A DNA stretch of 64,000 nt from Sandaracinobacter neustonicus (lineage in GTDB: Bacteria; Pseudomonadota; Alphaproteobacteria; Sphingomonadales; Sphingomonadaceae): assembly GCF_006385875.1 (NCBI RefSeq), contig NZ_VFSU01000011.1, positions 310,001-374,000 of the forward strand. The letters run 5' to 3'. The position numbers and the translations under genes were made by a program. The notes below the pieces were generated by a model. It did not search any database. It was not told the origin of the DNA and was given only the letters and a program-made list of their open reading frames with translations. This document shows positions 51,823 through 61,506 of the stretch, piece by piece. Positions within the stretch are counted from its first letter, which is position 1, and each line of letters opens with the position of its first letter.

Positions 51823-53718
51823 GTGTTCCTGGGTGACCCGTCGTTGCTGCGCTTTCAGAACGAAATTCTACGGATGATCGCGAACGGTGAGCCGCTCTTC
51901 GACACGATGCGGCAACTTTGCTTGCGGGTCGAAAAGACATGGCCCGGTGTGCTCTGTTCGGTGTTCGCCATCGATCGAACCGGCGTCATGCGACCGTTAG
52001 CGGCACCGAGCTTCCCGGAAGCCTATAGCCAGGCGCATGACGGGGTTGCGATCGGGCCCGACACCGATGCACCCGGGCGAGCCGCGTCTTCGCGCAAGCC
52101 AGTGCTCCTGGAGGAACTCGCGTCCGACCCTCGCGCCTCCCCTAGTGCGGCGATCATTCATGGACTTGGCGTATCGGCGTGTTGGTCACTGCCTGTGCTT
52201 GGGGCAGCGGGCGATACTCTAGCGGTGATGAACCTCTATTTTCACGGCGCGCGTCAGGTCGCGGATGTCGAGCGAGAGGTGGCTGAAGCCTGCGTGGAGC
52301 TCTGCGAGACAGCCTTCCGCAGACACGAGAGTACGCTCGATCGGGATCGTCGAGCGAATGTCGATGCACTGACCGGTCTGGCCAACAGGGCAGCCTATAA
52401 CGGCGCGATGGCCCAGCTTCGCTGCGACGATGTCGGGTCGTGGGCACTGTTCATCATCGACCTCGACAACCTCAAGATCGTCAACGACACGTTCGGGCAT
52501 CTGGCGGGTGACGCTCTGATCCGTGCCGCGTCGGCGCGTATCGCTCGCGCGATGGCGCCGGACGTCACCTATCGGATAGGAGGCGACGAATTCGCGGTCA
52601 TCCTCCAACAGCCGGCAAATGTCGCCGACCTGAATGCTGCGGCCGAACGCGTATTCGACGAGCTTGAGGTGGCGGCGGACTGCGACGGACACACCGTCGT
52701 ACCTCGCGCGACCATCGGCGGCGCGACATTGAGCAAGACCGAACGCACGGCGACGAGCGTCGGAGAAGCGGCCGATTTTGCGCTCTACCATGCGAAGGAG
52801 ACAGGCCGTGGCGGCTTCGTTCGCTACTGGCCTGGCATCGGCTCGCGGATTACGAGCCGGCGCGCCGCGATCCGTGATGTCTCGGAAGCCTTGGCCGAAA
52901 ATCGTATCGAGGCGCACTACCAGCCGATCCTGAGGCTGGACACCGGCCTCATCGTGGGGCTCGAAGCCCTGTGCCGACTGCGATCGCGAAGCGGCGATCT
53001 TCTTCCTGCCGGCTCTTTCCAGGAAGCAACGACTGACGCTCATGTCGCCTCCGAGTTGACGGCCCGCATGATGGCGATTGTCGCTGCCGACATAGGTCAT
53101 TGGCAAAACGCGGGACTGCTCGTCGAGCAGGTCAGCCTGAACGTGTCGACAGCGGATTTCTACACAGGCAGCCTCGCCAAGAAGGTCTCCGAGACCTTCT
53201 CAAAAGCCGGCATCGGGCTGAACAAGATCGTGTTGGAGATAAGCGAGGACGTCTATCTCGGGCGGAATGATCGCGTCGTAGCGCGGGAGATCGAGGTGTT
53301 GCGTGCGGCCGGGGTGCGCGTCGCCCTCGACGACTTCGGCACGGGCTACGCCTCGCTGACGCATCTGGTGAATGTGCCGGTCGATATCATCAAGATCGAC
53401 CGGGCATTCGTCGCCCGGCTGTGGCCTGACGATCCGAGCACCATCATCGTGGAAGGGTTAATCGAGATCGCCCGCCGTCTCGGCGTCGCAGTGGTCGCAG
53501 TCGGCATCGAGACCGAGGTTCAGGCGAGTCAGCTTTGGGCGATGGGCTGTGGGCTTGGTCAGGGCTACGCATTCGCATACCCCGCCGATCGCGATGCGAC
53601 GGGCACGTTGCTCTACCGGCATGCAGCGTCCGGCGCCGGAACGTCTCCTCTCTATGCCGATCGACCATTGTCTCGTCCGAATGGGCGCGTTTCGAAGCGC
53701 CGTACTTCGGTGGCGTAA
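51823..53718 (+). CDS. GAF-GGDEF-EAL cyclic-di-GMP turnover protein
   Basis: 631 residues. A GAF sensor domain spans ~15-165. The GGDEF domain has RIGGDEFAVIL near residue 253, so cyclase catalysis is possible. The EAL domain has GLEALCRLRSRSG near 380 and LDDFGTGYASLTHL, and ends with a C-terminal polar tail, so phosphodiesterase catalysis is also likely. It would control c-di-GMP and thus biofilm or motility. The start codon is uncertain: GTG at 51823 is the most upstream; ATG at 51874 is possible. It is transcribed away from the backbone genes. Confidence 0.9.
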   Translation: MFLGDPSLLRFQNEILRMIANGEPLFDTMRQLCLRVEKTWPGVLCSVFAIDRTGVMRPLAAPSFPEAYSQAHDGVAIGPDTDAPGRAASSRKPVLLEELASDPRASPSAAIIHGLGVSACWSLPVLGAAGDTLAVMNLYFHGARQVADVEREVAEACVELCETAFRRHESTLDRDRRANVDALTGLANRAAYNGAMAQLRCDDVGSWALFIIDLDNLKIVNDTFGHLAGDALIRAASARIARAMAPDVTYRIGGDEFAVILQQPANVADLNAAAERVFDELEVAADCDGHTVVPRATIGGATLSKTERTATSVGEAADFALYHAKETGRGGFVRYWPGIGSRITSRRAAIRDVSEALAENRIEAHYQPILRLDTGLIVGLEALCRLRSRSGDLLPAGSFQEATTDAHVASELTARMMAIVAADIGHWQNAGLLVEQVSLNVSTADFYTGSLAKKVSETFSKAGIGLNKIVLEISEDVYLGRNDRVVAREIEVLRAAGVRVALDDFGTGYASLTHLVNVPVDIIKIDRAFVARLWPDDPSTIIVEGLIEIARRLGVAVVAVGIETEVQASQLWAMGCGLGQGYAFAYPADRDATGTLLYRHAASGAGTSPLYADRPLSRPNGRVSKRRTSVA

Positions 53719-53870
53719 GAGGCGCGCCAGAAACACTTATTCCCGCGGAAGCGTAACTCCTGAAAAGAGGGTTGCGGCGAGCTCTCGCCGTCTTGGTCGA
53801 TCGAAACGACACGACTCTTGCAATGCCGCCTCCAGCGTGCAAATTTGCACGATCAATGCAGGAGCGCACG

Positions 53871-54296
53871 ATGCCCGATGATGTTGCCCCACCCCTTCGC
53901 TACTTCAAGACCGGAGATTCCGTTCACGTAAGGGCTCAGCAGGTCTGGCTGATCCTGGTGTCTACAGTCATGTCGTCCGCGCGCAATCCGCGTCGCCCGA
54001 CCGTCATCACCTACGGCGATCTTGCCGAGGCCATGGGGATGGATCGCCGGGCCGGTATCACGCTCAACCGGCAACTTGGAGTGGTCGGCGACATTTGTGT
54101 GGCCAATGACCTGCCGGCGCTGAACTGCATCGTCATCAATGACCGGCTCAACGCACCCGGAGATCATGTCGTCACGCGCCGGGGGCGGACGTGGCAGCAG
54201 GAACAAGCAGACGCCATGACGACTGACTGGTTTGCTGTAAGGGTGCCGACCACCGGGACGCTGCGTAAAATCCGCTCGGCGGCAGTGGCGGAATAG
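53871..54296 (+). CDS. Small protein with alkyltransferase-like fold (operon gene 1)
   Basis: 141 residues. The middle resembles the winged-helix part of MGMT/alkyltransferase-like proteins (TVITYGDLAEAMGMDRRAGI ... NRQLGVVGDICVANDLPAL), without the PCHR active-site motif, so it is perhaps a DNA reader. AGGAG lies before the ATG at 53871. It is followed by a GIY-YIG gene three bases away, then a HEPN gene overlapping by one base. The likeness is weak. Confidence 0.6.
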   Translation: MPDDVAPPLRYFKTGDSVHVRAQQVWLILVSTVMSSARNPRRPTVITYGDLAEAMGMDRRAGITLNRQLGVVGDICVANDLPALNCIVINDRLNAPGDHVVTRRGRTWQQEQADAMTTDWFAVRVPTTGTLRKIRSAAVAE

Positions 54297-54299
54297 CGA

Positions 54300-55166
54300 A
54301 TGAAGCTCTTCGCCACGAGAGTATGGGGTTTTGGCTTCGCGCGGCTGCCTCTTGCGACCTTCGGCGTCAAAGGCAATCTCGGGCGGCTGCTGACCCTGGC
54401 AAAGCGCGGCGACCGGCTGGTGTTCGTGGGAACACAGACGGAGCGGACCGCACCGGAGCATCAGGGCCGCATCCTGGGGATGGCTGAGATAGGATTCGAG
54501 CCCTTGCGCACGCTCGATCTCGTCGAGCGCGAGGCGCTCGATCCGAGGGACTTCGACGCTGCCGGCAACTTCAAGTTTCCGCATGCCGTCGCGACCACTC
54601 GCGTCTGGCAGTTCGAACCCGCGCCAGTCTTGACCCAGCTGTTGTCTCGACAACTGACGATGGTTGCAACCGCAGGCGTGGAGGAGATCGACGATCCAGC
54701 CGATGTCGCCGCTGTCCTCGCACTGAACGCCGTTGAGATCGATTTGCCCCCGCTGCCGGTTCTCGCACGGATGCGGCGCCTGAATGACGCGCTTAGGAAC
54801 ACCACCGGTCCGCGCCCCACCGATGCCAGCTATAACGTCGATCGCTCAGGCACGGACGGCGAGGCCTGGGCTTATGCATTGCAGTTTGGCAGCCGCAACG
54901 TTTGGAAGATCGGGTGGGCCGACGACATCGACGAACGCTGCGCCGCCGTAAATCAGCACATTCCCATTGAACTCGGCGGACTGGAGCAATGGACTGTGAA
55001 ATTCCGACAGCGGATGAAGAACCGCGAAGCCGCCTACAAGATGGAGCAACGCGTCCTCACGTTGCTGGATGCGAAGCGCAAGGGCTTTGAGCGCGTGCAT
55101 TGCGCCCAAGCCGATTTGCAATCGGTTTGGGCTCGCGCCTTTCTCGACATCGTCCAGGAGGACTGA
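54300..55166 (+). CDS. T5orf172/GIY-YIG nuclease with PUA/EVE-like N-terminal domain (operon gene 2)
   Basis: 288 residues. Residues ~1-120 resemble the PUA/EVE family (MKLFATRVWGFGFARLPLAT; RGDRLVFVGTQTE), which can bind modified bases. Residues ~187-280 form a T5orf172-type GIY-YIG domain (AWAYALQFGSRNVWKIGWAD; AAVNQHIP; YKMEQRVLTLLDAKRKGFE with a likely catalytic Glu). A reader plus nuclease fits modification-dependent restriction. The stop overlaps the next start (TGATG). The N-terminal assignment is tentative. Confidence 0.7.
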   Translation: MKLFATRVWGFGFARLPLATFGVKGNLGRLLTLAKRGDRLVFVGTQTERTAPEHQGRILGMAEIGFEPLRTLDLVEREALDPRDFDAAGNFKFPHAVATTRVWQFEPAPVLTQLLSRQLTMVATAGVEEIDDPADVAAVLALNAVEIDLPPLPVLARMRRLNDALRNTTGPRPTDASYNVDRSGTDGEAWAYALQFGSRNVWKIGWADDIDERCAAVNQHIPIELGGLEQWTVKFRQRMKNREAAYKMEQRVLTLLDAKRKGFERVHCAQADLQSVWARAFLDIVQED

Positions 55167-55870
55167 TGGATCTGTCCTACTGGATGCGGCAACGCACCGA
55201 CATCATCCGGCTGTTCTATGACAAAGGCCGCGTGCCCTTCGAGCAGTTGAAGCGGGATATCGAGGAAGAGGTCCGGCCATGGGAGCCACCTTACTTCAAT
55301 CCGGAAACCGACGACCCGGAGCCACCGTTCCTCGCCGAATGGATGCAGGCGGACCAAACTCGCGAACTGGTCGGGATGGTCGCGGTATCGCTGCTCGTCG
55401 ATACGTTGAGCCTCTACTTCGCCGAGCTTGAGCGCGAGATCGGCATCGCCTTTGTTGACCCGAAAGAACGTGTAGCCTTGTTCAAACTAGGGAAGGTCGA
55501 GGCCTATCGCCAGATCATCGAGCATGTGATGGGCGAGACGTTCAGCATGTGCCCCGTCAGGTTCGACGTCATCGAACAGGTGATCCTGGCCCGTAACGAC
55601 TTCGCCCATGGCCAGGATTTCGTCTCGTTCCAAACCACGCACAATGAACGAACGGTCGAGAAGCATCCGAACCCGTTCTTCACGAATCCCGCAGAGCCTG
55701 TCGACGAGGAGGACCTGGGGGGATGGCGACGCCTCACGATCGAAGTCAGTCGGGAAAAGCTGATGGCGGCCATCGACGAGGTGGAGAAGTTGGCTGACTG
55801 GGTGCATCGGAACGACGAAGCCGTATGGGAGTGGCGAGCTCGGACGGTGGCCGCGAAGGCCAGAGATTGA
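55166..55870 (+). CDS. HEPN-motif protein (operon gene 3)
   Basis: 234 residues, mostly helical. It contains ILARNDFAHGQDF, matching the RNxxxH motif of HEPN ribonucleases (Arg143, His148), preceded by LVDTLSLYFAELEREIGIAF. HEPN proteins act as RNases in toxin-antitoxin and phage-defence systems. It overlaps the preceding gene by one base and ends 23 bases from the convergent dnaE2 stop. Family call rests on the motif and helix content. Confidence 0.7.
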   Translation: MDLSYWMRQRTDIIRLFYDKGRVPFEQLKRDIEEEVRPWEPPYFNPETDDPEPPFLAEWMQADQTRELVGMVAVSLLVDTLSLYFAELEREIGIAFVDPKERVALFKLGKVEAYRQIIEHVMGETFSMCPVRFDVIEQVILARNDFAHGQDFVSFQTTHNERTVEKHPNPFFTNPAEPVDEEDLGGWRRLTIEVSREKLMAAIDEVEKLADWVHRNDEAVWEWRARTVAAKARD

Positions 55871-55892
55871 CGACTCAGTGCCAAGTCTGCGC

Positions 55893-58800
55893 TCAACGAA
55901 AGTCTCTCGTCCTCACCTTGATCGTGTCCAGATGGAGGTCTGGGATGAAAATGTCGCGCGGCCGAACGGTCCGGGGCGGCAAGCCACGTGGATCGGGCGT
56001 CGGCGAGCCATGGTGAAACTCGTCGCCGCGACCATGCGGTAACGGGAAGGCGGTCTCTCGATCGCCGACGCTCGCCAGATCGGCGGAGAGGTCCGTGAGC
56101 CGCTGGGCGACGAGATGGACCACTTCACCCTCGCGCTGAACGCGACCGCGCACCGCGATCATACCCGCGGACAGGATCGTGCGACGGTTCTGCTCGAAGA
56201 CCTTTGGCCAGATCACGAGGTTCGCAATGCCGCTTTCGTCTTCTAGCGTTATGAACATGACGCCCTTAGCAGACCCTGGCCGCTGTCGGACCAGCACGAT
56301 GCCGGCCGCTTCGAGCCACCGGCCGTCACGCGCCTCCATAGCTTCGAGGCAGGTGACCATTCGGCGTCGCCGCAGGTCGTGCCTTAGGAAGGATACGGGG
56401 TGATCCCGTAGAGAGAGGCTGACGTGGCGGTAGTCTTCGACGACATCGCCACCGGCCGTCATGGGTCGGAGGACGATGGCCGGTTCGGCAATCTCGGGCA
56501 CGATTTCCGTTTCGCGGGCCGAGGCCGCAGCAAAGAGCGGCAATGGCTCATCCCGAAGGGCTTTGATCGCCCAGAGCGCTTCCCGACGAGCAAGACCAAA
56601 GGGCGGCCGGAAACCGTCTGCCTCAGCGATGTGCGTCAACGCGCCCACGGGCACGCCAGCTCGGCGCCAGAGATCGTCCACCGACATGAAGGGATGTCCC
56701 GCCCGGGCAGCGACGATCGCTGCGCCATGGGCGTTCGCCAGACCCTTGACCATGCGCAGACCGAGCCGAACAGCAAATCGGCCGTCATCATCGATCGGCT
56801 CGAGCGTGCAGTCCCAACGGGACGCATTGGCGCACACCGGTCGCACCTCGATGCCATGATCTCGCGCATCACGCACGATCTGGGCCGGCGCGTAGAACCC
56901 CATGGGCTGGCTGTTCAGGAGCGCTGCGCAGAAAACGTCGGGGTGCCAGCACTTCAGCCAGGCCGACGCGTAGGCGATAAGCGCAAAAGAGGCTGCGTGG
57001 CTTTCCGGAAAGCCGTAAGAGCCGAAGCCTTCGAGTTGCTTGAAGGTCTGCTCGGCGAAGGCAGCGTCGTAGCCATTGGCCACCATGCCGGCGATCAGCT
57101 TGTCCCGGAAATGCGATACACCCCCGGTGAACTTGAAGGTCGCCATCGACTTGCGCAGCATGTCGGCTTCCCCGGGCGTGAACCCGGCGCATTCGATTGC
57201 GACGCGCATCGCCTGCTCCTGGAACAGGGGAACGCCGAGGGTCTTTCCCAGGACCTTTTCGAGCTCCGGCTTCGGATAGTGGACAGGCTCTAGCCCCTCC
57301 CGGCGCCGAAGATAGGGGTGAACCATGTCGCCTTGGATCGGCCCAGGCCGGACGATGGCGACCTGAACGACGAGGTCATAATAGGTACGCGGTTTCAAGC
57401 GCGGCAGCATGGACATCTGCGCGCGGCTTTCGATCTGGAAGGTGCCGAGCGTATCGGCCTTCCGGATCATCGCATAGGTGCGAGGATCCTCCGCCGGGAT
57501 GGTCGCCAGATCGAGGTTTACGCCCTTGTGCTCGGCGAGCAGATCGAGGCCCTTCTTCATGCAGGTCAACATGCCGAGCGCCAGGACGTCGACCTTCATG
57601 AACTTGAGAGCGTCGATATCGTCCTTGTCCCATTCGATGACCTGGCGATCGACCATCGACGCGGGCTCGATCGGCACGAGATCGTCGAGGCGGTCATGGG
57701 TGAGCACGAAGCCGCCAGGGTGCTGGCTGAGATGGCGGGGAGCGCCCATCAGCTGCCGGGCAAGGTCGAGCGTCATCCGAAGGCGCCGATCGGCGAGGTT
57801 GAGGTTCAACTCCTCGACGTGACGCTTCTCGACGCCTTCTTCCGACCAAGCCCAGACCTGCGACGACAGAGTGCCGATCAGGTCTTCGGGCAGGCCGAGC
57901 GCCTTGCCGACGTCCCTCAGCGCGCCCTTGGTGCGATACCGGATGACGGTCGAGCACAACGCTGCATGCTCTCGGCCATAGGTCTCGAACACCCACTGCA
58001 TGACGATCTCGCGCCTCTCATGCTCGAAATCGACGTCGATGTCGGGCGGCTCGCGCCGTTCCTCGGAGATGAATCTCTCGAACAGCAGGTCGTTGCGGCC
58101 CGGATCGATCGAGGTGATGCCAAGAACGTAACAGACGGCGGAGTTGGCGGCCGATCCGCGACCCTGACACAGAATGTCCTTTGACCGCGCGAAGCGAACG
58201 ATGGAGTTCACGGTGAGGAAATAAGGCGCGTATTCCAGTTTCTCGATCAACCGCAACTCATGCTGGAGGGCGGCGGTCACGCTTTCGGGTACGCCCTCGG
58301 GATACCGTTCAGCGGCCCCCTCCCAGGTGAGCTTTGACAATGTCTGCTGGGGCGTAAGCGCGGGATCGTCTCGCTCTTCCGGATACTGGTATGCAAGTTC
58401 GTCGAGGCTGAAGCGGCAGCGGTCCGCGATCTGCAGCGTCCGGGCAAGGGCCTCGGGATAGCGGTTGAACAGACGATGCATTTCGTCCGGCGGCTTGATG
58501 TAGCGATCGGCATGTCGCTCTCGCCGATCGCCAAGCGTATCGATCGTGACGTTGTGACGGATGCACGTGACCACGTCCTGCAGGATCCGCCGGGCCGGCT
58601 CGTGGAAGAGGACGTCGTTCGTCACCACGGTGGGCACGCGCATCTGTGTGGCCATGTTCGAAAGCTCATGCAGTCGGAGCTGATCGTTTGGCCGGCGGCG
58701 CAAGGTGAGCGCGAGATAGACTCTGTCGCCGAAAGCGTCCCGCAATCGCCGCAGCCGGAACGCGCACTCGTCATCCGCCAAGTCGGGTACGAGCGTGACG

Positions 58801-59165
58801 ATCAGGCCTTCGCCATACGCGACGAGATCAGGCCATTCGAGGACGCACCGGGCCTTGCCCCCTCGCTTTTTGCCGAGGGACAGAAGACGGCAGAGGCGCG
58901 AATAAGCGGGTCGATCCGTCGGATAGACCAGCACGGATGTCCCGTCAGCGAGGTCGAGCCGGCAACCGACAATCAGGCGAACGCCGGTCGTCTTGGCCGC
59001 TTCATGAGCACGGACGACGCCGGCGAGCGAATTCCGATCGACGATGGCGACGGCCTCGATCCCAGCCAAGGCCGCTTGCGCAAACAGTTCCTCGCAGGAG
59101 GACGCGCCGCGCAGGAAGCTGAAGTGTGAGGTGACCTGCAGTTCGACGTAGCGAGGTGAGCTCAT
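55893..59165 (-). CDS. dnaE2: Error-prone DNA polymerase DnaE2/ImuC
   Basis: 1090 residues. The PHP domain is at the N-terminus ([20 protein letters not shown]); the catalytic Asp pair [14 protein letters not shown] lies near residue 373 and [11 protein letters not shown] near 520. A C-terminal OB fold follows, typical of ImuC, which extends from damaged ends during SOS mutagenesis with ImuA and ImuB. The ATG overlaps the imuB stop (ATGA). Confidence 0.96.
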   Translation of the reverse strand: MSSPRYVELQVTSHFSFLRGASSCEELFAQAALAGIEAVAIVDRNSLAGVVRAHEAAKTTGVRLIVGCRLDLADGTSVLVYPTDRPAYSRLCRLLSLGKKRGGKARCVLEWPDLVAYGEGLIVTLVPDLADDECAFRLRRLRDAFGDRVYLALTLRRRPNDQLRLHELSNMATQMRVPTVVTNDVLFHEPARRILQDVVTCIRHNVTIDTLGDRRERHADRYIKPPDEMHRLFNRYPEALARTLQIADRCRFSLDELAYQYPEERDDPALTPQQTLSKLTWEGAAERYPEGVPESVTAALQHELRLIEKLEYAPYFLTVNSIVRFARSKDILCQGRGSAANSAVCYVLGITSIDPGRNDLLFERFISEERREPPDIDVDFEHERREIVMQWVFETYGREHAALCSTVIRYRTKGALRDVGKALGLPEDLIGTLSSQVWAWSEEGVEKRHVEELNLNLADRRLRMTLDLARQLMGAPRHLSQHPGGFVLTHDRLDDLVPIEPASMVDRQVIEWDKDDIDALKFMKVDVLALGMLTCMKKGLDLLAEHKGVNLDLATIPAEDPRTYAMIRKADTLGTFQIESRAQMSMLPRLKPRTYYDLVVQVAIVRPGPIQGDMVHPYLRRREGLEPVHYPKPELEKVLGKTLGVPLFQEQAMRVAIECAGFTPGEADMLRKSMATFKFTGGVSHFRDKLIAGMVANGYDAAFAEQTFKQLEGFGSYGFPESHAASFALIAYASAWLKCWHPDVFCAALLNSQPMGFYAPAQIVRDARDHGIEVRPVCANASRWDCTLEPIDDDGRFAVRLGLRMVKGLANAHGAAIVAARAGHPFMSVDDLWRRAGVPVGALTHIAEADGFRPPFGLARREALWAIKALRDEPLPLFAAASARETEIVPEIAEPAIVLRPMTAGGDVVEDYRHVSLSLRDHPVSFLRHDLRRRRMVTCLEAMEARDGRWLEAAGIVLVRQRPGSAKGVMFITLEDESGIANLVIWPKVFEQNRRTILSAGMIAVRGRVQREGEVVHLVAQRLTDLSADLASVGDRETAFPLPHGRGDEFHHGSPTPDPRGLPPRTVRPRDIFIPDLHLDTIKVRTRDFR

Positions 59166-60682
59166 CCGAAGACCCCGTGGATGAACCAGCGGTGCGACCC
59201 CGTCGCCGTGTCTTCGCCGTCACCGGCACGATAAAGCCAGTAGCGTTCGCCGGCGTCGTCCTCGACCCGAAAATAGTCTCGGACGGCGACCAATTCGGCG
59301 TCGCGTTTCCACCACTCTCCGAACACGCGCTCCGGTCCATCACCCCGGCGGAGTCGGCGACGCACGCCGCGCCAGGTGAATGAAACGGGCGGATGATCAG
59401 GCAAGAGCGCTACAGTCTCGACCTGCTCCGGATGGGCCAGCAGACGCGAGGGCCGCGGCCAATGGCCGGGCCATGCTGCGCCCGTATCGGCGGCCATCGC
59501 CGGAATGCGGCCAACGGAGCGTTCCGGAACGTCGCTCGCAACCGGCGCCAGCCGATAGAGCGCCTGCTCACCCACCCGGTTCATAAGCGTATCGATCAGG
59601 TCCGAGACGTCCGGCACACTCTCCTCGATCAACGAACTGACGGTCTGCCGACGCTCGATCGGCTCAGCGACGCTGGCCGCAAGCGTCATCACCTCGATTC
59701 CGAAGCCGGGCTCGATCGTCTCAATCTTGTCGCATAGGAGGCGCGTCAGGCGCTTTGCATCCCGGACCGGCGTTGCCATTCCAACCCGGACCGCCTGTGA
59801 GCGACTGTCGACACGGTGGCAGATAAGGTCGAGGCGTCGTGCGCCGAGACCCGCTGCCTCGAGGCGGTCGCAGAGCTGATCGACGAGCTTGGCGATGTAG
59901 CGGGCGATGGTCTCCGCCGCGCCAATCGGTTCCGCGAACGACCTGCGCACTTCGATCAGGTCGGCGGGTCGAATCGGATCGATCGGCTCTGACAGATCGC
60001 CAAGCGCCTGATCGATACGGCGGCCGATCGCTGGACCGAAGCGCAGGGTGAGCGGCGCGCGCGGCTGCGCGAGGATATCTCCGATGGTTTCAAAGCCAAG
60101 CGTCCGCAGCGCCGCGACTATCGAAGCGTCGATGCGCAGCGCGGCCAGCGGAAGCGGTTCCAACAGCGATGCATCATGACGTTCAGGAGCGATTATCGTC
60201 GCGCGGGCTGCAAACCGGGCCAAGGCGTGGGCCGCGCCCCAGCTGTCGGCGATCGCACCGCGAGCGGCGATACCGGACATGGCCAGCCTACCGATCAGGC
60301 CCTCCAGCATGACAGCTTCGCCGCCGTGAAGGTGATCGGCTCCGGTCGAGTCGATGATGATCCCGTCTGGAGGATCAGGGGCCACGACAGGCGCGTAGCG
60401 CAGGAGCCAGGTGGCGAGCCGATCAAGTGCCTCCACATCGGCTGCCGGCTCGGCATCTTGCACGATGAGGTCTGGCACCAGGACCTGAGCCTTGGTCACA
60501 GGTATGCCGGGGCGAAGGCCGGCGGCCACGGCAGCAGCATTCGCCGCCAGCACCACCCGCCTGTTTCCTTCCCGGCCAATCAGGACGAGCGGCGCCTCAG
60601 CCGGAGGCGCCGCGTCGCCAGCCTTCCGCCGAAGCCGGTCGGTGGACCAGCTCGGCAGGAAGAGCGAGACGACCCGTGTCAT
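59162..60682 (-). CDS. imuB: ImuB, Y-family-like mutasome protein
   Basis: 506 residues. It has a Y-family polymerase-like palm but lacks the full catalytic acid set, as in Imu[14 protein letters not shown] at the start, [13 protein letters not shown] instead of the D-x-E pair, and a C-terminal clamp-binding/ImuC-interaction region. ImuB links ImuA and DnaE2 in the mutasome. The ATG at 60682 lies inside imuA (86-base overlap), which couples translation. Confidence 0.92.
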   Translation of the reverse strand: MTRVVSLFLPSWSTDRLRRKAGDAAPPAEAPLVLIGREGNRRVVLAANAAAVAAGLRPGIPVTKAQVLVPDLIVQDAEPAADVEALDRLATWLLRYAPVVAPDPPDGIIIDSTGADHLHGGEAVMLEGLIGRLAMSGIAARGAIADSWGAAHALARFAARATIIAPERHDASLLEPLPLAALRIDASIVAALRTLGFETIGDILAQPRAPLTLRFGPAIGRRIDQALGDLSEPIDPIRPADLIEVRRSFAEPIGAAETIARYIAKLVDQLCDRLEAAGLGARRLDLICHRVDSRSQAVRVGMATPVRDAKRLTRLLCDKIETIEPGFGIEVMTLAASVAEPIERRQTVSSLIEESVPDVSDLIDTLMNRVGEQALYRLAPVASDVPERSVGRIPAMAADTGAAWPGHWPRPSRLLAHPEQVETVALLPDHPPVSFTWRGVRRRLRRGDGPERVFGEWWKRDAELVAVRDYFRVEDDAGERYWLYRAGDGEDTATGSHRWFIHGVFG

Positions 60683-61349
60683 CGCACGCCTCCAACTCGA
60701 AATCTGCACTCTCGCCCGCGCGTGCGCGGATCAGTTCGACCAGCCAGCGGGCACGCCCTACGCCCGGAACAGGCAGAGGTGTCGATGGCACCATAGACAC
60801 GCGCCAGCGTGTCATCGCGGCGGTGGGTTGGCCGAAATCAGTGGCTTCGGTCTGTCGTCGCCAACGCCGCAGCGCGATACCGATCGATCCGCTGCCCTCG
60901 GCTGCCAACTGCAGGCGGCGCGAGGCTGTCATGGAAAGCCGGGCCACCTCACCGAGAACCGCCCCTAGACCACCATGGCGCAACCCTTCCTCCATGCAGG
61001 CCAGCACGGTCTTGTCATCGCCGGCTTCGAGATAGATTACGCGATCGGACGCAAGACCTGCCTGGGCGATCGCCGGCGCGAACAGGTCCGGACGGGTGAT
61101 ACACCAGAGGATCTTGCCCTTGGTTCGAGCCGCGACGCCCGCGCTGAACAAGGCTGCTGCAGCACCATCGACCGCGCCATTCCCACCGCCTGCAATCTCA
61201 TGCAGCGCGCCAAGCGCCAACCCGCCACCGGGGAGTCGTGAGTCGACGTCGGCAATCCCAAACGGGAGAACCGATTTGGCGCGCCGACTCCGGCCTTCGA
61301 TCTTCTCGATCTGCGCGCGCAAAGACTCTATGGCGGGTTCGGGCCGCAC
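60597..61349 (-). CDS. imuA: ImuA, SulA/RecA-like mutasome protein
   Basis: 250 residues. A RecA-like fold: SVLPFGIADVDSRLPGGGLA near the start, VIYLEAGDDKTVLACMEEGL later, and a C-terminal ImuB-facing basic tail. The GTG start at 61349 has GGAGG upstream. It is first in the imuA-imuB-dnaE2 operon, whose promoter contains a LexA box at 61387-61401. Confidence 0.9.
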   Translation of the reverse strand: MRPEPAIESLRAQIEKIEGRSRRAKSVLPFGIADVDSRLPGGGLALGALHEIAGGGNGAVDGAAAALFSAGVAARTKGKILWCITRPDLFAPAIAQAGLASDRVIYLEAGDDKTVLACMEEGLRHGGLGAVLGEVARLSMTASRRLQLAAEGSGSIGIALRRWRRQTEATDFGQPTAAMTRWRVSMVPSTPLPVPGVGRARWLVELIRARAGESADFELEACDDTGRLALPAELVHRPASAEGWRRGASG

Positions 61350-61386
61350 GCTTCCAGTTGACCTCCGGATAAGGGTTCGTCATCAT

Positions 61387-61401
61387 GTTCTCTATTTGTT
61401 C
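61387..61401. promoter_or_regulatory. LexA (SOS) box for imuA-imuB-dnaE2
   Basis: GTTC-TCTATTT-GTTC, exactly the alphaproteobacterial LexA box GTTC-N7-GTTC, 38 bases upstream of imuA. It predicts SOS induction of the cassette. Confidence 0.85.
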
Positions 61402-61506
61402 TATCTTGCGCGTGTGAGAGTCAAGCCGGTTTTCTGGACAGGAAGAGTTTTAGCCAATCTTGAAAGAGGACGCGCGTAGCCGGTCCGGTGAAAAAGACGT
61501 GGACCG

